The translations under genes were made by a program, and so were the position numbers. A DNA stretch of 64,000 bases from a virus: IMG/VR virus record IMGVR_UViG_3300018933_000001, positions 82,538 through 146,537 of that record. One strand, given 5' to 3'. The stretch's first letter is position 1. Every line of letters starts with the position of its first letter. This document shows, in pieces, positions 53,001 through 59,544 of the stretch. The notes beneath the pieces are model-generated. The model was not told the origin of the DNA, did not search any database, and saw nothing but the letters and a program-made list of their open reading frames with translations.

Positions 53001-53456
53001 ACCAGTTATTACTGCTCCTATTTCGTTAAAACTGTTGACCAAAGGACTAGCATCGTAACCACTAGCAGCCATGAGATTAAGACCGCGATTGGTAGTTTCT
53101 AACGCATTTTTAACTTCAAAAATTCCTCCTAGAACAGTATCAAAATATACTTTAGCTTGAGTAATATTTGTATAAGCAGTAAAAGCAGCAAAACTTAACC
53201 CAACAGTTTTTGTTAGTCCTTGGGTAGCTTTATTTAATGTAAGAGTAGTTTTAGTTAGATTTTCATATTCTACTAAAAGTTTTCCTACTACCTTTTGATT
53301 AGCGGTTATCTCAGTAGACGAACCTTTAAAACCTTGATTAAAGAGTTTGATAGTTTTTTCACCCATCTCCTTCATAGACTTTTGAGTCTTTTCTAGAAAC
53401 TGAGTAAATTTATCGTCACCTTCTACATTAAACTTAATATTGCTTGCAGTATCCAT
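44091..53456 (-). CDS. Tail tape-measure protein, 3121 aa
   Basis: Sets tail length and passes through the tail during ejection. The N-terminal about 500 residues have the TP901/PhageMin-tail style ('GLNLMAASGYDASPLVNSFN', 'GKGAGILETKDIAELEEVTA', 'NNAGIGTKDLVNE'-like stretch). A hydrophobic segment lies near 'STGIGLLIAGAGMLLAKLI'. Most of the rest is charged coiled coil, including six tandem 89-residue repeats (46185-47786). The C-terminus is Ser/Thr/Asn-rich and ends with a basic helix. The length would predict a tail of several hundred nanometres at about 1.5 angstroms per residue. G/GT chaperone genes lie directly upstream. Confidence 0.95.
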   Translation of the reverse strand: MDTASNIKFNVEGDDKFTQFLEKTQKSMKEMGEKTIKLFNQGFKGSSTEITANQKVVGKLLVEYENLTKTTLTLNKATQGLTKTVGLSFAAFTAYTNITQAKVYFDTVLGGIFEVKNALETTNRGLNLMAASGYDASPLVNSFNEIGAVITGNTEAIEQFTTKSTLAYNTFEQKLNEVNIVFGLSQERLSEYGDALQNGLEKNLKNSVSSLTALNAAYQAASAGFTEFQQNQDVVNLAIKANKAAPGSDLFQIGGAIGKGAGILETKDIAELEEVTAKWLATEQLGLTTVGDMTEYISDMYSSLKNAGIGTKDLVNETQGLVVAFTKLGGKVTDISTEMQAFARNTIGKTPEAMKALEGLVDAQGKAITLNQEYFGRKGVVQGIVDFAEAVGYNTEKIKEVYNETNAFNFAMKVLAQNGKLAKKSIEDISQVTSENLTEAFDGATKSSQAKMEQITNSYDEIMIAFGKAFQKRSEEGISSVETYKELLVTFKEPLIQIAEKSVAFFDTLNKITGVLGAISKTFLSIVGTLLSFRAFGLVLGGLTNGFKDLRKEAGVIKDLYTSNQGLVAIGKQVLGIDQQRLLSQDRINKAIANSTTLEKELVNSIGKTSTERATSISAVQKEIDAIVARDTSIIKGQERVSNVEESLNKKKSKSSDIQTQVTETEGKIFNTKNLKSDIDTRLEDDKENIVRYQKLQELNAQEALIRQKDIGEKEKRQLEQINQEKIRLQDTYSKTTLKQLEDLEKQKEAIKSKSQKTEKDFEDLAALRLKELETLEKEKEKQKNRNPLIDREKSSLKDASKNLTSKIDQEELVLLTQKQKLQEANNAVIKEAEKLEAAKTNQTERLNRVTKATTDLAILQQDLNTKKATADRVDIAFKGQQERLYQVQNNLRKEQANLDKIRNKDSAEYQEQLKKVIALQEEEASQQIAVQKAKVTNQQARKDANKAEKEANTKLRDLTREQGLAEGSLIELRTRSGTVAFKNTAFNRGLISSYEGIGRGLNALKNPTKAFNDAQVNLRNTAIDLRSNLGQVGTVAARSFSSMADSAKTKFASIANAAGLSAESIKAAFISTGIGLLIAGAGMLLAKLIQVESESRKLDETYREFNITLEESATKFDRANISFDNSVQGLNKFSDRLEAASKLQASLEPTLWDSIGNSIKDAGKALLNFVDIGGTLTKLLPTIWNSFSDGEFIKRTAKMSQVSDFIQTYELALRGQNKELANGNLLTETSNQKIKARMILTGEDLEREKAANTTRIESFQSMTDIQKKALEELKGKGDKLTDRDKQQIALLESEISRREKIIEVSKKQFEDQLKYYEARNLLLDRENKFSNAQVSLEEIKTLQGQVNSSQTALNTNISEGLDIYSSSIKDSATKSKQFLSDLKDGSLSVKATLKGLGGEIYKVDQDGKVLSKLPDTVLKSIETVLQGKEIDGKKYSLEQVLGLKETRDALTEAGVEIPKDLSVLANKMRKSYEESEGQIKLINLKDLEKDLADFSVLSDKYQEKKRQFLSTTKDDVGATQFSTSLKKSLRLAETDLQSFLNALESSSKGLNTYVTSSTEKFTKEALNGTLDLTEGLKELGQVESEIKSEQLEKLKTAITGKNKDQILTALKEIGVETEKALTADSIDFNKFEANLGGFVESLNAVAESGEATSEEVAKKFENVYNQMKGKVTPAAYKDLTETLIGYEKAASEQRISYIGMETSALEQQKKYGFLLETDYIEQINKLNIQTSEENIKNKKIELARLLTLYKESAPQVVKAKAELESLELNLSSQKSTNPVEIAKAQSKERFDNLKKDLELGNITRRQYIEEELKDSRTLYDIQLAEKQKMLTELLKDEVKNAKAIKAIRKSMESDEKDFNLNILEINRKRIEEQFKLQTNDLGKRELEARKNAIDGSSKDEIEATRKLEKDKIALNIKSLEARLGLEKEGSEKFLEIQKQLSEAQISLSETENKQDRDRLEQSLEDRKKLLESKQTELEKNSIRGSTDEDIEASRKLKEEEISSTIESLTERSKLYQAGSKERIALEQEIARATLQLDKQVYENQKSRLQSQLDDKKKAFKDSQLQLEKLMVLGTSTEDSKKVRASKEEEIQITIEGIKQQINLTKAGSKERKDLERALREELLKLDKQRVANKRDLIDEEISLEKTKISKISSLLERSTIGGTFEKDLEKIREIKVKETQIVIQSIQKQLATYKLGSKERLALEAQLTQEITKLQKIEFGNKKEKLESQLEDARNKLDKQVALKEASLINGATEQELKIVEESKIKQTQLTIESIKKQMSLYKEGSKERLVLEANLQRELNNLRKQTLDKEKNLIQNSLDFKKVKIDITNIELEKKLLSGNLRREAFEDKLTVSSQKVNLLQQESFTKQLKFYQKGSKEYLEILKNLSQLQVDYQKTVVDKAIRDIDRITKTQNNSIEAQKQSVTRQLNSSDALSKELQEQIKLEDSRSSVIKATSDYQVGLLELTKRSTGDVEKRAKIDVQIAEMKQKALLESQELEINSIKNNALINEAALEREKIQINLNKLELDRSRLQTEAELRKAKLNKLDSAAIEALQLQLDSINDQYGVLGKSEDLINTQISNQAEISSNQLKVVRQQQDLAQKNSALDVEQAKQGLIIAGYEKQLSQLKMKGTLIEANANKEKVIGDLLTKAYDTQISLLNSRKELMDSTLSSIDTLYGIEQSMAKSDLTKDKLAREQAQDKLTYLELQQKMENESFNLEKAKNKIVRERQKVELTIAEINAKQALAMSKAEEARTNARKDATDEEKLAARLAVESAEQGILAAKANKELAIEVSKIEEQSEKNKELINARNQRNQRLQAEMAVAQTTTNTADDSQVRGKAQRFRELDERSIGSNNLTSTNQSQVEKILKEFTDSMRSRPPIEEIPTTNLTKALSTDTQPKNNISPTNIPGIGGLGRGVTTSSGTNRDNDTTKKDSTASSIYNLSKSIDKAEKSITKKLGLDTQSLIKTFNTNSKTLNKLIEVSVKNIGKNVTTATNSITGITLKGKKVVEPPKPKKGEIVPDSLRTIREAITNFKLSVDKSNIAKKKEADIRYKEEQKDNDKLQKSIEQLIDKIEEHIEKGGNVNITSPINVTGGGDKNVGVDINKHLYDLTEKIRRRQK
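46185..47786 (-). repeat. Six tandem 89-residue (267-bp) repeats in the tape measure
   Basis: Starting points read 'KNAIDGSS', 'KNSIRGST', 'KLMVLGTS', 'RSTIGGTF', 'ASLINGAT' and 'KKLLSGNL'. The first five units are exactly 89 residues each (units at 47520-47786, 47253-47519, 46986-47252, 46719-46985 and 46452-46718); the sixth is degenerate. Each has a 'GSxExxxLE' turn about 40 residues in. DNA identity is lower than protein similarity, so the duplications look old. Confidence 0.9.
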
Positions 53457-53467
53457 TATTTCTTATA

Positions 53468-54252
53468 CTATTCCGGAGTAATTTCAAAGTTAAGAAGATT
53501 GTTAGCTGAGACTACTTGCCCACCAATAGCAATACCTCCTTGAAGTCCTTTTTCTTCTTTAAGTTCATTATATTTTTGAACTGCTAATTCTTTATCTCTC
53601 TCTTCTTGAGGGCGTAGGTGTTCAAGAGTCTGACCAATAAGTAAGTTAATAGATTCTTTATCCAGTTTCTCCCAAATATCTTGTATTGGATTAATTGGGT
53701 ACTCTCTATAAACTTCTAGTAGTAGAGCTAACTCATCTATAGAAGTATCACCACTACTAGGAATTGGTGCGTTTAGTCTTTCTTCTCTACTTCCTTTATC
53801 TGTTTCTCGGCTATCTTTCCCAAGGTTTCTTTCCAATAACCCCCAAAATTTAATTGATGAAGCTCAGAAATAAGAGAAGGTTTCCATTCTACACTTGTAC
53901 CATCTTCGTTTTCTTCAAATGTCCCATCATCTTTCATACTTTGAGTCATAAAGATTCTACAAATCTGCTCTAAATCATCTACAATTTCCTCTAAGTCAAA
54001 ACCTTTTTCTTTTTTACCTAAGACATTGAGATTATTAGCAAGAGTCTTTAGATTCTCCCAGTTATTACTATTACGAATGATTTCTCCTACGTTACCATTA
54101 GATTCAATAAAATTTAGCAATACTTCTTTTTGTAGTTCTACTAATATGTCCAAATCACTTCGAGTAGAACGTTGTACAATATAAGTCTTATCTACTTTGT
54201 ATTCATCTGTGTTTTGGTCGTAACTTTTAATTTGAATTTTAAAGTTCTTCAT
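53468..54252 (-). CDS. Tail assembly chaperone GT fusion (by -1 frameshift), about 261 aa
   Basis: Reading starts with the G frame, slips -1 at GGGAAAG (53821-53815), and continues in the frame ending at 53468. The product joins 146 residues of G to about 115 residues of T ('DSRETDKGSREERLNAP ... LLNFEITPE'). The T frame has no good start of its own, only a TTG at 53836. This is the lambda GT arrangement directly upstream of the tape measure, which the chaperones coat. Confidence 0.85.
53773..54252 (-). CDS. Tail assembly chaperone G, 159 aa
   Basis: The unshifted product ends at 53773, shortly after the slippery site. Landmarks are 'FKIQIKSYDQNTDEYKVDKT' at the N-terminus, an acidic 'FDLEEIVDDLEQICRIFMTQ' and 'YWKETLGKIAEKQIKEVEK' at the end. 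The size, acidic helical nature and position upstream of the tape measure fit phage G proteins. The start is 12 bases from the divergent gene at 54265. Confidence 0.82.
   Translation of the reverse strand: MKNFKIQIKSYDQNTDEYKVDKTYIVQRSTRSDLDILVELQKEVLLNFIESNGNVGEIIRNSNNWENLKTLANNLNVLGKKEKGFDLEEIVDDLEQICRIFMTQSMKDDGTFEENEDGTSVEWKPSLISELHQLNFGGYWKETLGKIAEKQIKEVEKKD
53815..53821 (-). promoter_or_regulatory. Slippery heptamer GGGAAAG for -1 frameshift
   Basis: On the minus strand the zero frame reads tt G GGA AAG, the X XXY YYZ form. It is the same heptamer used by phage lambda for G to GT. The T frame is in the -1 phase and overlaps the end of the G frame by 64 bases. Confidence 0.88.
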
Positions 54253-54264
54253 CGAGGTCTAAGT

Positions 54265-54681
54265 ATGTTGTTGATTGATTCTTCGTCTACTAATATAGCA
54301 TTATTATTTCTCTATGCTATAAGTTTGAGGTTTATGTTGTTTGATTATAAGATTACTGCGGTATTTTGGCAGACTTCAGTAGAAGCTTTAAATAAGAAAG
54401 TAGTTAGTTCTACTAAAAAAACTATTAAGAAAGGAGATTTACTACTATATTCTCCTGAATCTAATCCTAATATTTATTGGAAAGGGTTATATGAAATAGT
54501 AGATAAACTTATTAGATGTCCATTTTGTAAAGGATGTTGGGCAGGATATTTTATCTACTTATTTCTAATTATTGATTTTAATAATCTAACTCTAAATATT
54601 CAACAAGTAGTAGAGTTTGCTTTGTTTTCTTGGAGCTGTGGAGTTTTATCTTTAGTATCTACATCTAAGCTAGGAGTATAG
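54265..54681 (+). CDS. Small membrane protein with CPFCxGCWAG motif, 138 aa
   Basis: ATG 54265 has GAGG upstream; a longer in-frame form reaching back to 54172 is antisense to the chaperone gene. The product has hydrophobic spans near residues 10-30 and 90-125 and a motif 'RCPFCKGCWAGYFI' before the second. That motif and the span order resemble DUF1360-type membrane proteins, but the match is loose. It sits alone, with 54694, between late genes of the other strand. Confidence 0.6.
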   Translation: MLLIDSSSTNIALLFLYAISLRFMLFDYKITAVFWQTSVEALNKKVVSSTKKTIKKGDLLLYSPESNPNIYWKGLYEIVDKLIRCPFCKGCWAGYFIYLFLIIDFNNLTLNIQQVVEFALFSWSCGVLSLVSTSKLGV

Positions 54682-54693
54682 GAGATTAATCAG

Positions 54694-54876
54694 GTGCATC
54701 CACAAGAAGACCCAGATGGCTTATTAAATCCACAAGATATTAGAGATATAGAAAAAGTAAAAGAAAATATAGAAGCAGATAAAAAGAATGGTACTAATAA
54801 AGTTGAGGAAAATATAGCTTCTGATTGTGAGCAATTACAAAATAAGTTAGATAAGAAAAGAAAAGAATTGACATAA
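54694..54876 (+). CDS. Small charged protein, 60 aa
   Basis: GTG start with GGAG upstream; hydrophilic and helical ('IRDIEKVKENIEADKKNG'). It follows the membrane protein by 12 bases and is probably co-transcribed. Not recognised. Confidence 0.55.
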   Translation: MHPQEDPDGLLNPQDIRDIEKVKENIEADKKNGTNKVEENIASDCEQLQNKLDKKRKELT

Positions 54877-54913
54877 AAATAGAGGTCTACTTATTATCTA
54901 GGTATGACCTCTA
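54875..54913 (-). terminator. Intrinsic terminator after the tail-tube gene
   Basis: TAGAGGTC (54880-54887) and GACCTCTA (54906-54913) form a perfect eight-pair stem. On the minus strand it is followed by TTTTT (54879-54875). It lies 21 bases downstream of the tail-tube stop and would limit transcription into the chaperones and tape measure. Confidence 0.8.
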
Positions 54914-54934
54914 ACACTAACTACTTAGAAAGAC

Positions 54935-55696
54935 TTAACAAGAAACCCTATCTCCAGTTTTTATTAGAGTATATGATTGACATCCTCCACTAGGATAAAT
55001 TTCAAGAGTTAAATCAAATCCTTCAGCAGAAAAGTCAATAGTTCCACCAGCAGTAGAAGGTTTAGAGTTAGGTGCATAGAAAATCCAGACATATCCTTCT
55101 GTATCTACTGCACTTGCCACAATTCTATGTTGACCAATCAGTTGCGCTCCAATACCCACTCCTGTTACAGAATACGGAATTAGCATAGAAACTGTTTCTT
55201 TAGCGTTTACTAAAGCAGCACTAAAAGTAATCGCACCTCCTGCACCAATAGTAAAATCTACTTCCTCTTGTAAAGCTTGAGACATCCCGTTAGCTTTCTT
55301 AATAGAAGCAATAGCGTCTGCTCCAGCAATGATAGCGTGACCTAAATTAGGAGCTTGAGAAGCAGGGAAAGTACCTCCTTCAGATAGATTAAAACTTATT
55401 GGGATATATAACTCTTTTGTTTGATTTTCAAAATAGTTTCCGATTCTAAATTGAAGTAATTCTGGTTGAACGTGTTGATAAGAAAGGGTAACAGTTGGAC
55501 TCTCTCCTCTAACATAGGAAGATGTCTTTACTGTTTTACCCAATCTATCTTTACCCATAATGACTCTTTCTTCCTTACCCAAGTCTACTACCATATTGGC
55601 AGGAGTAGGTAAGTGATAAATAAGTCCATCAGATACTCGTTGCAATTTAACTTCAGTAATAGCAACAATAGTAGATTCTTTCTTTGCTTGTGTCAT
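54935..55696 (-). CDS. Probable major tail tube protein, 253 aa
   Basis: Position before the chaperones and tape measure, the terminator right behind it and a beta-rich sequence ('ESPTVTLSYQHVQPELLQFR', 'GTIDFSAEGFDLTLEIYP') all fit a major tail protein. The C-terminus has a Cys pair ('GGCQSYTLIKTGDRVSC'). The start has an A-rich leader and no ribosome-binding site. No family name can be assigned from the sequence alone. Confidence 0.65.
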   Translation of the reverse strand: MTQAKKESTIVAITEVKLQRVSDGLIYHLPTPANMVVDLGKEERVIMGKDRLGKTVKTSSYVRGESPTVTLSYQHVQPELLQFRIGNYFENQTKELYIPISFNLSEGGTFPASQAPNLGHAIIAGADAIASIKKANGMSQALQEEVDFTIGAGGAITFSAALVNAKETVSMLIPYSVTGVGIGAQLIGQHRIVASAVDTEGYVWIFYAPNSKPSTAGGTIDFSAEGFDLTLEIYPSGGCQSYTLIKTGDRVSC

Positions 55697-55723
55697 ATCT
55701 TTTTATTTAATGTTTGTTATTTA

Positions 55724-56083
55724 TTAGGTATTCTTTCTTGCATCACCAACAGCAGTTAGAAAAGTATCTAAATCCATAACTACTCCTCGAACTACTTCTC
55801 CTGTGACACTAGCTTGAGCATCAGTAGGAGCATCTGGAGCAGTACCAGCAAATGTTAGTTCTTGCAAATCTAATCGAACTGTTGTACCTGCAATTACCGG
55901 AATAATTTTGACTCGCTTCAATACTTTAGTAGCTGTACTTGCATCATCTTTGGTAACTGTATATTTAAGGTCAACTACATAGTTTTTATTAGTAGTGTCT
56001 TCTACTAGAGTCGCTGTAACCGGGACAGTTTCATCTAGTGTAGTTACTAGCTTGGGACGTGGAAAAGTTAAATTTATTGCCAT
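55724..56083 (-). CDS. Late structural protein, 119 aa
   Basis: Strand-rich with Thr and Val ('TVPVTATLVEDTTNKNYVVD') and an Ala/Asp/Pro-rich loop. Between the tail-terminator-like gene and the tail tube. Possibly a head-tail or tail-tube accessory protein. Confidence 0.55.
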   Translation of the reverse strand: MAINLTFPRPKLVTTLDETVPVTATLVEDTTNKNYVVDLKYTVTKDDASTATKVLKRVKIIPVIAGTTVRLDLQELTFAGTAPDAPTDAQASVTGEVVRGVVMDLDTFLTAVGDARKNT

Positions 56084-56087
56084 AATA

Positions 56088-56630
56088 TTAGTCTGTGATT
56101 GTGATATCTGCTCTTAAAAACGAGTAGATGTTTTGTCCTACTTCATTAATCATTGTTCTATATTGAACTCTTATGCCTGGTTCTACTTTTACTTGACAGC
56201 TAGAAGTTAATAGCAATTTATTAATCTGATAACTAACCCAATTAAGTAAAGGCATTATTTTATCTTGTTTGGGAACTACTAAAGAATAAGAGATAGATAC
56301 GTTAGAAGTTCTATTTAATTTACCGGGTTTCCAATTATCATTTACTCTATAAACCTTTAGTAATGGAAATGCGGTAGTAGAAGAGTGATAAGCATCATAA
56401 GTCTCGTAAGTTCTTACTGCAATATCTCCTAATGAACTCCTTAAACCAGGATTAGCTTCTATAAAAGTTCTGAATTCTTTATTAATGTACTCAAATAAAT
56501 ATTCTGCTAAGTAACTGATGGCTTCATCTTTATCAGGAGTAAGCTCTAAGTTAGCTGAAAACTTTTGAGTAGAACCTAAGTTAGTCTTGTTCTGTAAGTT
56601 CTCTAACGCTCGTGGGTTTAGTTGGTACAC
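56088..56630 (-). CDS. Putative tail terminator/completion protein, 180 aa
   Basis: 'ISYLAEYLFEYINKEFRTF' and 'MPLLNWVSYQINKLLL' alternate with strands ('FSANLELTPDK', 'VSISYSLVVP'), a layout seen in tail terminators. The order connector, tail completion, this gene, tail tube supports the guess. Its start abuts the stop of the morphogenesis gene. Confidence 0.5.
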   Translation of the reverse strand: MYQLNPRALENLQNKTNLGSTQKFSANLELTPDKDEAISYLAEYLFEYINKEFRTFIEANPGLRSSLGDIAVRTYETYDAYHSSTTAFPLLKVYRVNDNWKPGKLNRTSNVSISYSLVVPKQDKIMPLLNWVSYQINKLLLTSSCQVKVEPGIRVQYRTMINEVGQNIYSFLRADITITD

Positions 56631-57214
56631 TATTCTTTTAACTCCTTAATATCTGATTTAGTTCTTATCCTAGTTTCTCCAGTTAATACAAACTCATTAA
56701 TTACATCAACTATTTCTTTTTCTAATGCCTCATGAATAAATAAGAAAGGTCTAGGAGCAAGTTTACCTTTACTTCTAAACATCTCACTCACTCTTTCGTC
56801 TTGAAGCAAACTAAATGGAATAGTAGTTCCTATCTCAGGAGGTTGATGGTCTTTGGCATAACTAACTTTAGTTCCAAACGTGAAGCTTTCCCGAGTAATA
56901 GAGAAGACAGAATTATCATTACCCATCATCAATGAATTAAGTAACTTACCAGTATCTTTTAGTAGAGGTTTACCCATTCTTTCGGGATGAGTAGCTAACC
57001 AGTTAGGAGTCATAGCAGACCAGTAGATATTACCGTGAGCTAATCCACCTCTATTAGTTAGAGGGGCAGTAGCAAACCTCAACTTAACATCTTCTACTAA
57101 TACTTCTTTGATACCTGCTTCTAGTTGAGTAATATCCTTCTTCCTCTTCAAAGCATTCTCAAACTTCCTACTCAACCCTTCTAACCCACTAAAATCTGCT
57201 GATAAAGTTACCAT
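56630..57214 (-). CDS. Phage virion morphogenesis (Mu gpG/tail completion) family protein
   Basis: 'YWSAMTPNWLATHPERMGKP' with 'LLKDTGKLLNSL', then 'FTFGTKVSYAKDHQ', and finally 'KLAPRPFLFIHEALEKEIVD' match the Phage_tail_S/virion-morphogenesis pattern. Proteins of this family help join tail to head. ATG 57214 (GAGG five bases upstream) is preferred to ATG 57235, which overlaps the upstream gene. 194 aa is slightly longer than usual. Confidence 0.75.
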   Translation of the reverse strand: MVTLSADFSGLEGLSRKFENALKRKKDITQLEAGIKEVLVEDVKLRFATAPLTNRGGLAHGNIYWSAMTPNWLATHPERMGKPLLKDTGKLLNSLMMGNDNSVFSITRESFTFGTKVSYAKDHQPPEIGTTIPFSLLQDERVSEMFRSKGKLAPRPFLFIHEALEKEIVDVINEFVLTGETRIRTKSDIKELKE

Positions 57215-57221
57215 ACTAACC

Positions 57222-58121
57222 TCATTTACTATCAACTAAAGTAGTCATTAGATTAAAACTTCCAGCTTCAACAGGAGGATATCTACCATCTAAGCTATCT
57301 ATTACCCTCACTTCATAATAGAGTTTAGTAGGTCTTTGATTAGTAATTAAGTAGAAGTCAGATTCTTTTAGTTGAATTTGAGCTTTATATTCCCTAATAG
57401 CTGAATCAGGAAGTGTCTTAACCTGAATAAACTTAATACCTCCTTTATTAGTAGAAGAGTATATAACTGCTGTATCATCTGGGTCAGAAATGTTTCTCTT
57501 TACTATGAACTCTATGTCTGTACCTTCTTTAGTTAACCTATCTCCATAAATTAAAATGTTAATAGCATGAACTGAGTTACGAGTAAGAGCATAACCATTA
57601 AGAGATACATCTACTCCTTTGATAATGACGTATGTTTGACCAGTAGGAGCCTCAGTTAATATATCTCGTTCTACTTTACTAATAGTAAAAGAAGATTTAT
57701 CTGTTTCTAGAGTTGCTGTTAACGCTCTTGTAATTTTAGGAGATATAGTAATAGAACTAGAATCTGAGGATAAAACTCCTTTAGTAGCTCTCCAAGCTGT
57801 CAAAAAAATATTAGTTCTAGCTGGTTGAACGTTAATAGTAGCAGAAGTTGCAACTCCTCTTTTACCATTAATAGTTGCTTTACTCTTATCAGTAAAGATA
57901 TTAGTTATATTACTAACCCATCTTGTCATTCCAGCAATTGCTTTACTCTTATCAGTAAAGATATTAGCAGTTAACCCTCTAATGTAACTGACTTTATCAA
58001 TAGTCATATTGCTCTTATCAGTTTCTATAGTTGCTTCTAATGACCTAACATAAGAAACCTTCTCTATAGTTGCTGAAGAATTATCTGTACTGATAGTGGC
58101 TTGAAGTGCGTATTTAGTCAT
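57222..58121 (-). CDS. Structural protein with 22-residue tandem repeats, 299 aa
   Basis: The first about 130 residues are about six repeats of about 22 residues: 'LQATISTDNSSATIEKVSY', 'LEATIETDKSNMTIDKVSY', 'LTANIFTDKSKAIAGMTRW', then 'TNIFTDKSKATINGKRG'. This suggests a beta-solenoid or other strand stack. The C-terminal half has 'VSLNGYALTRNSVHAINILI' and looks like a globular beta domain. ATG 58121 has GGGAG six bases before it and replaces a TTG at 58151. Tail or connector accessory role; not recognised as a family. Confidence 0.6.
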   Translation of the reverse strand: MTKYALQATISTDNSSATIEKVSYVRSLEATIETDKSNMTIDKVSYIRGLTANIFTDKSKAIAGMTRWVSNITNIFTDKSKATINGKRGVATSATINVQPARTNIFLTAWRATKGVLSSDSSSITISPKITRALTATLETDKSSFTISKVERDILTEAPTGQTYVIIKGVDVSLNGYALTRNSVHAINILIYGDRLTKEGTDIEFIVKRNISDPDDTAVIYSSTNKGGIKFIQVKTLPDSAIREYKAQIQLKESDFYLITNQRPTKLYYEVRVIDSLDGRYPPVEAGSFNLMTTLVDSK

Positions 58122-58125
58122 AAAC

Positions 58126-58956
58126 TTACTCCCAAACAGAGATAGCTCCAACTGGAATTCTCAAAATATCCAAAGAGTTAATTACTTTAGTTTCGTTATC
58201 TCCAAAAACACCACAATATAAGAGAGTAGTGTTACCAGTAGCAGTTCGGTGTAAAGCAAAAGATTTGATACTTTCCCAATCTGCATTTAGAGCAGCAGGA
58301 AATACCAATTGCATTAAGTTCTTTACATTACGACCTGTTACTTGCCAGTTAGCAGAATTACAAGGAATAGGAATTCGAGTATAACCAGGGGATTTAGAAG
58401 CTACAAGTTCGCCAATATCTCCTGTCATTGTAGGAGCCATAGTACCTAGAGCTAAGTAGATTTCACTAGGAGTCTCAAAAGTTTCATTTCTTAAGAGTTT
58501 CAGTTGAGCGTTAGCTAGATAATCACTCTTAGTAAAAGTAGGTTTAGTTTCTTGGATAATGATTTTTCCGGGAGGGAAATAGTGACCATCTCCTAAATTA
58601 AGACTCTTACCTAAATCAATATGACCAAAGTAGATAGGTACGGTATCTGAAGTTTCATCAAAGATACCTATAGCAACTACTGTAGGAAATTGAGCAATAG
58701 AATCAGGGAAAAATACAGGTTGTTGATTAGTACAAACTCTATTAACTGGTTCAGTCCAATAGCTAACACCAGTAGGATAAGGAACTTTTGTATAACCAGT
58801 AGAACTAGCAGGTTCAGTAAAGTTACCTCCATCAATAGTTGGAAGGGTAGTAGATAGACCAATAAATAGATTGTTGTTGAGAGGAGCTTTTACTAACTCA
58901 CCTTTGAAGAAGTTTAGTAGATTAGCTGCTTGTAACGGACTTTTGTTGTCTGCCAT
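58126..58956 (-). CDS. Tail structural protein with internal duplication, 276 aa
   Basis: Two copies of one phage-tail-type beta domain: copy 1 'NNNLFIGLSTTLPTIDGGNF ... SSTGYTKVPYPTG ... VYFP-like FFPDSIAQFPTV' and copy 2 'SEIYLALGTMAPTMTGDIGE ... SPGYTRIPIPCNSANW ... FPAALNADWESI'. Each continues into 'IYFGHIDLGKSL' or 'LLYCGVFGDN' and a final 'PPGKI' or 'PVGAI'. The repeated domain resembles a common tail protein module ('LYVGLFT..PT..G..vs...Y.Rv.v'). No ribosome-binding site; A-rich leader. Confidence 0.7.
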   Translation of the reverse strand: MADNKSPLQAANLLNFFKGELVKAPLNNNLFIGLSTTLPTIDGGNFTEPASSTGYTKVPYPTGVSYWTEPVNRVCTNQQPVFFPDSIAQFPTVVAIGIFDETSDTVPIYFGHIDLGKSLNLGDGHYFPPGKIIIQETKPTFTKSDYLANAQLKLLRNETFETPSEIYLALGTMAPTMTGDIGELVASKSPGYTRIPIPCNSANWQVTGRNVKNLMQLVFPAALNADWESIKSFALHRTATGNTTLLYCGVFGDNETKVINSLDILRIPVGAISVWE

Positions 58957-59034
58957 AATGTTTGATTTTTTGACTTTACTTTTATACTAATTGAGTTGTG
59001 TTACTAATATGAAAATTATTCAGTTTGGGAATGA

Positions 59035-59544
59035 CTAACTATTTACTCTCCATCTGTTATATAACTTTTCCCAACCTGCTGACATTAACTGTTTAAAGTA
59101 AATAGGTTCTCCAGTAAGAATAAAGTTTAATTCATCTTGCCAAATAGGGTAATAAGTGAAGCTGTTATTATCAATATAGTTATTGTCTATATCTACTAAT
59201 GAAATTGAGTATTGGAAATGGAATAATCCTTCATGATGTTCTTCATATCTATTAATCCAGATAGTATGTGGAACAAGTAGAGTATGTTCCTTAATAACCT
59301 TAGAAGCTAAACTATATATCTCAGTTGTAATTGACCCAGCTACATGATCATCAAAATCGCTGCATATAACCACTTCATATTCTTGAGGATTAAGATACCT
59401 ACGTTTAACCTTAATAGCTTTACTTGTTTCATCAAAGTCATACAGTGGTGAATAAATTTGTAATCTACAGTTATTATTCTGAGTACCTGTACTTGTATCT
59501 GATTGCCAGTTAAGTATCTTATCTACTTTAAGTGCATTTCTCAT
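59035..59544 (-). CDS. Hypothetical late protein, 169 aa
   Basis: 'VVICSDFDDHVAGSITTEIY' and 'TLLVPHTIWINRYEEHHEGL' are the most regular segments. It overlaps the HNH-like gene by 17 bases. Possibly part of the head-tail join; not recognised. Confidence 0.55.
   Translation of the reverse strand: MRNALKVDKILNWQSDTSTGTQNNNCRLQIYSPLYDFDETSKAIKVKRRYLNPQEYEVVICSDFDDHVAGSITTEIYSLASKVIKEHTLLVPHTIWINRYEEHHEGLFHFQYSISLVDIDNNYIDNNSFTYYPIWQDELNFILTGEPIYFKQLMSAGWEKLYNRWRVNS

Noticed and set aside
44137-53456. Several long plus-strand open frames inside the tape-measure gene
   Set aside because: They are antisense shadows of a repetitive, Ser/Leu-biased reading of Lys/Glu-rich coding sequence, with no ribosome-binding sites.
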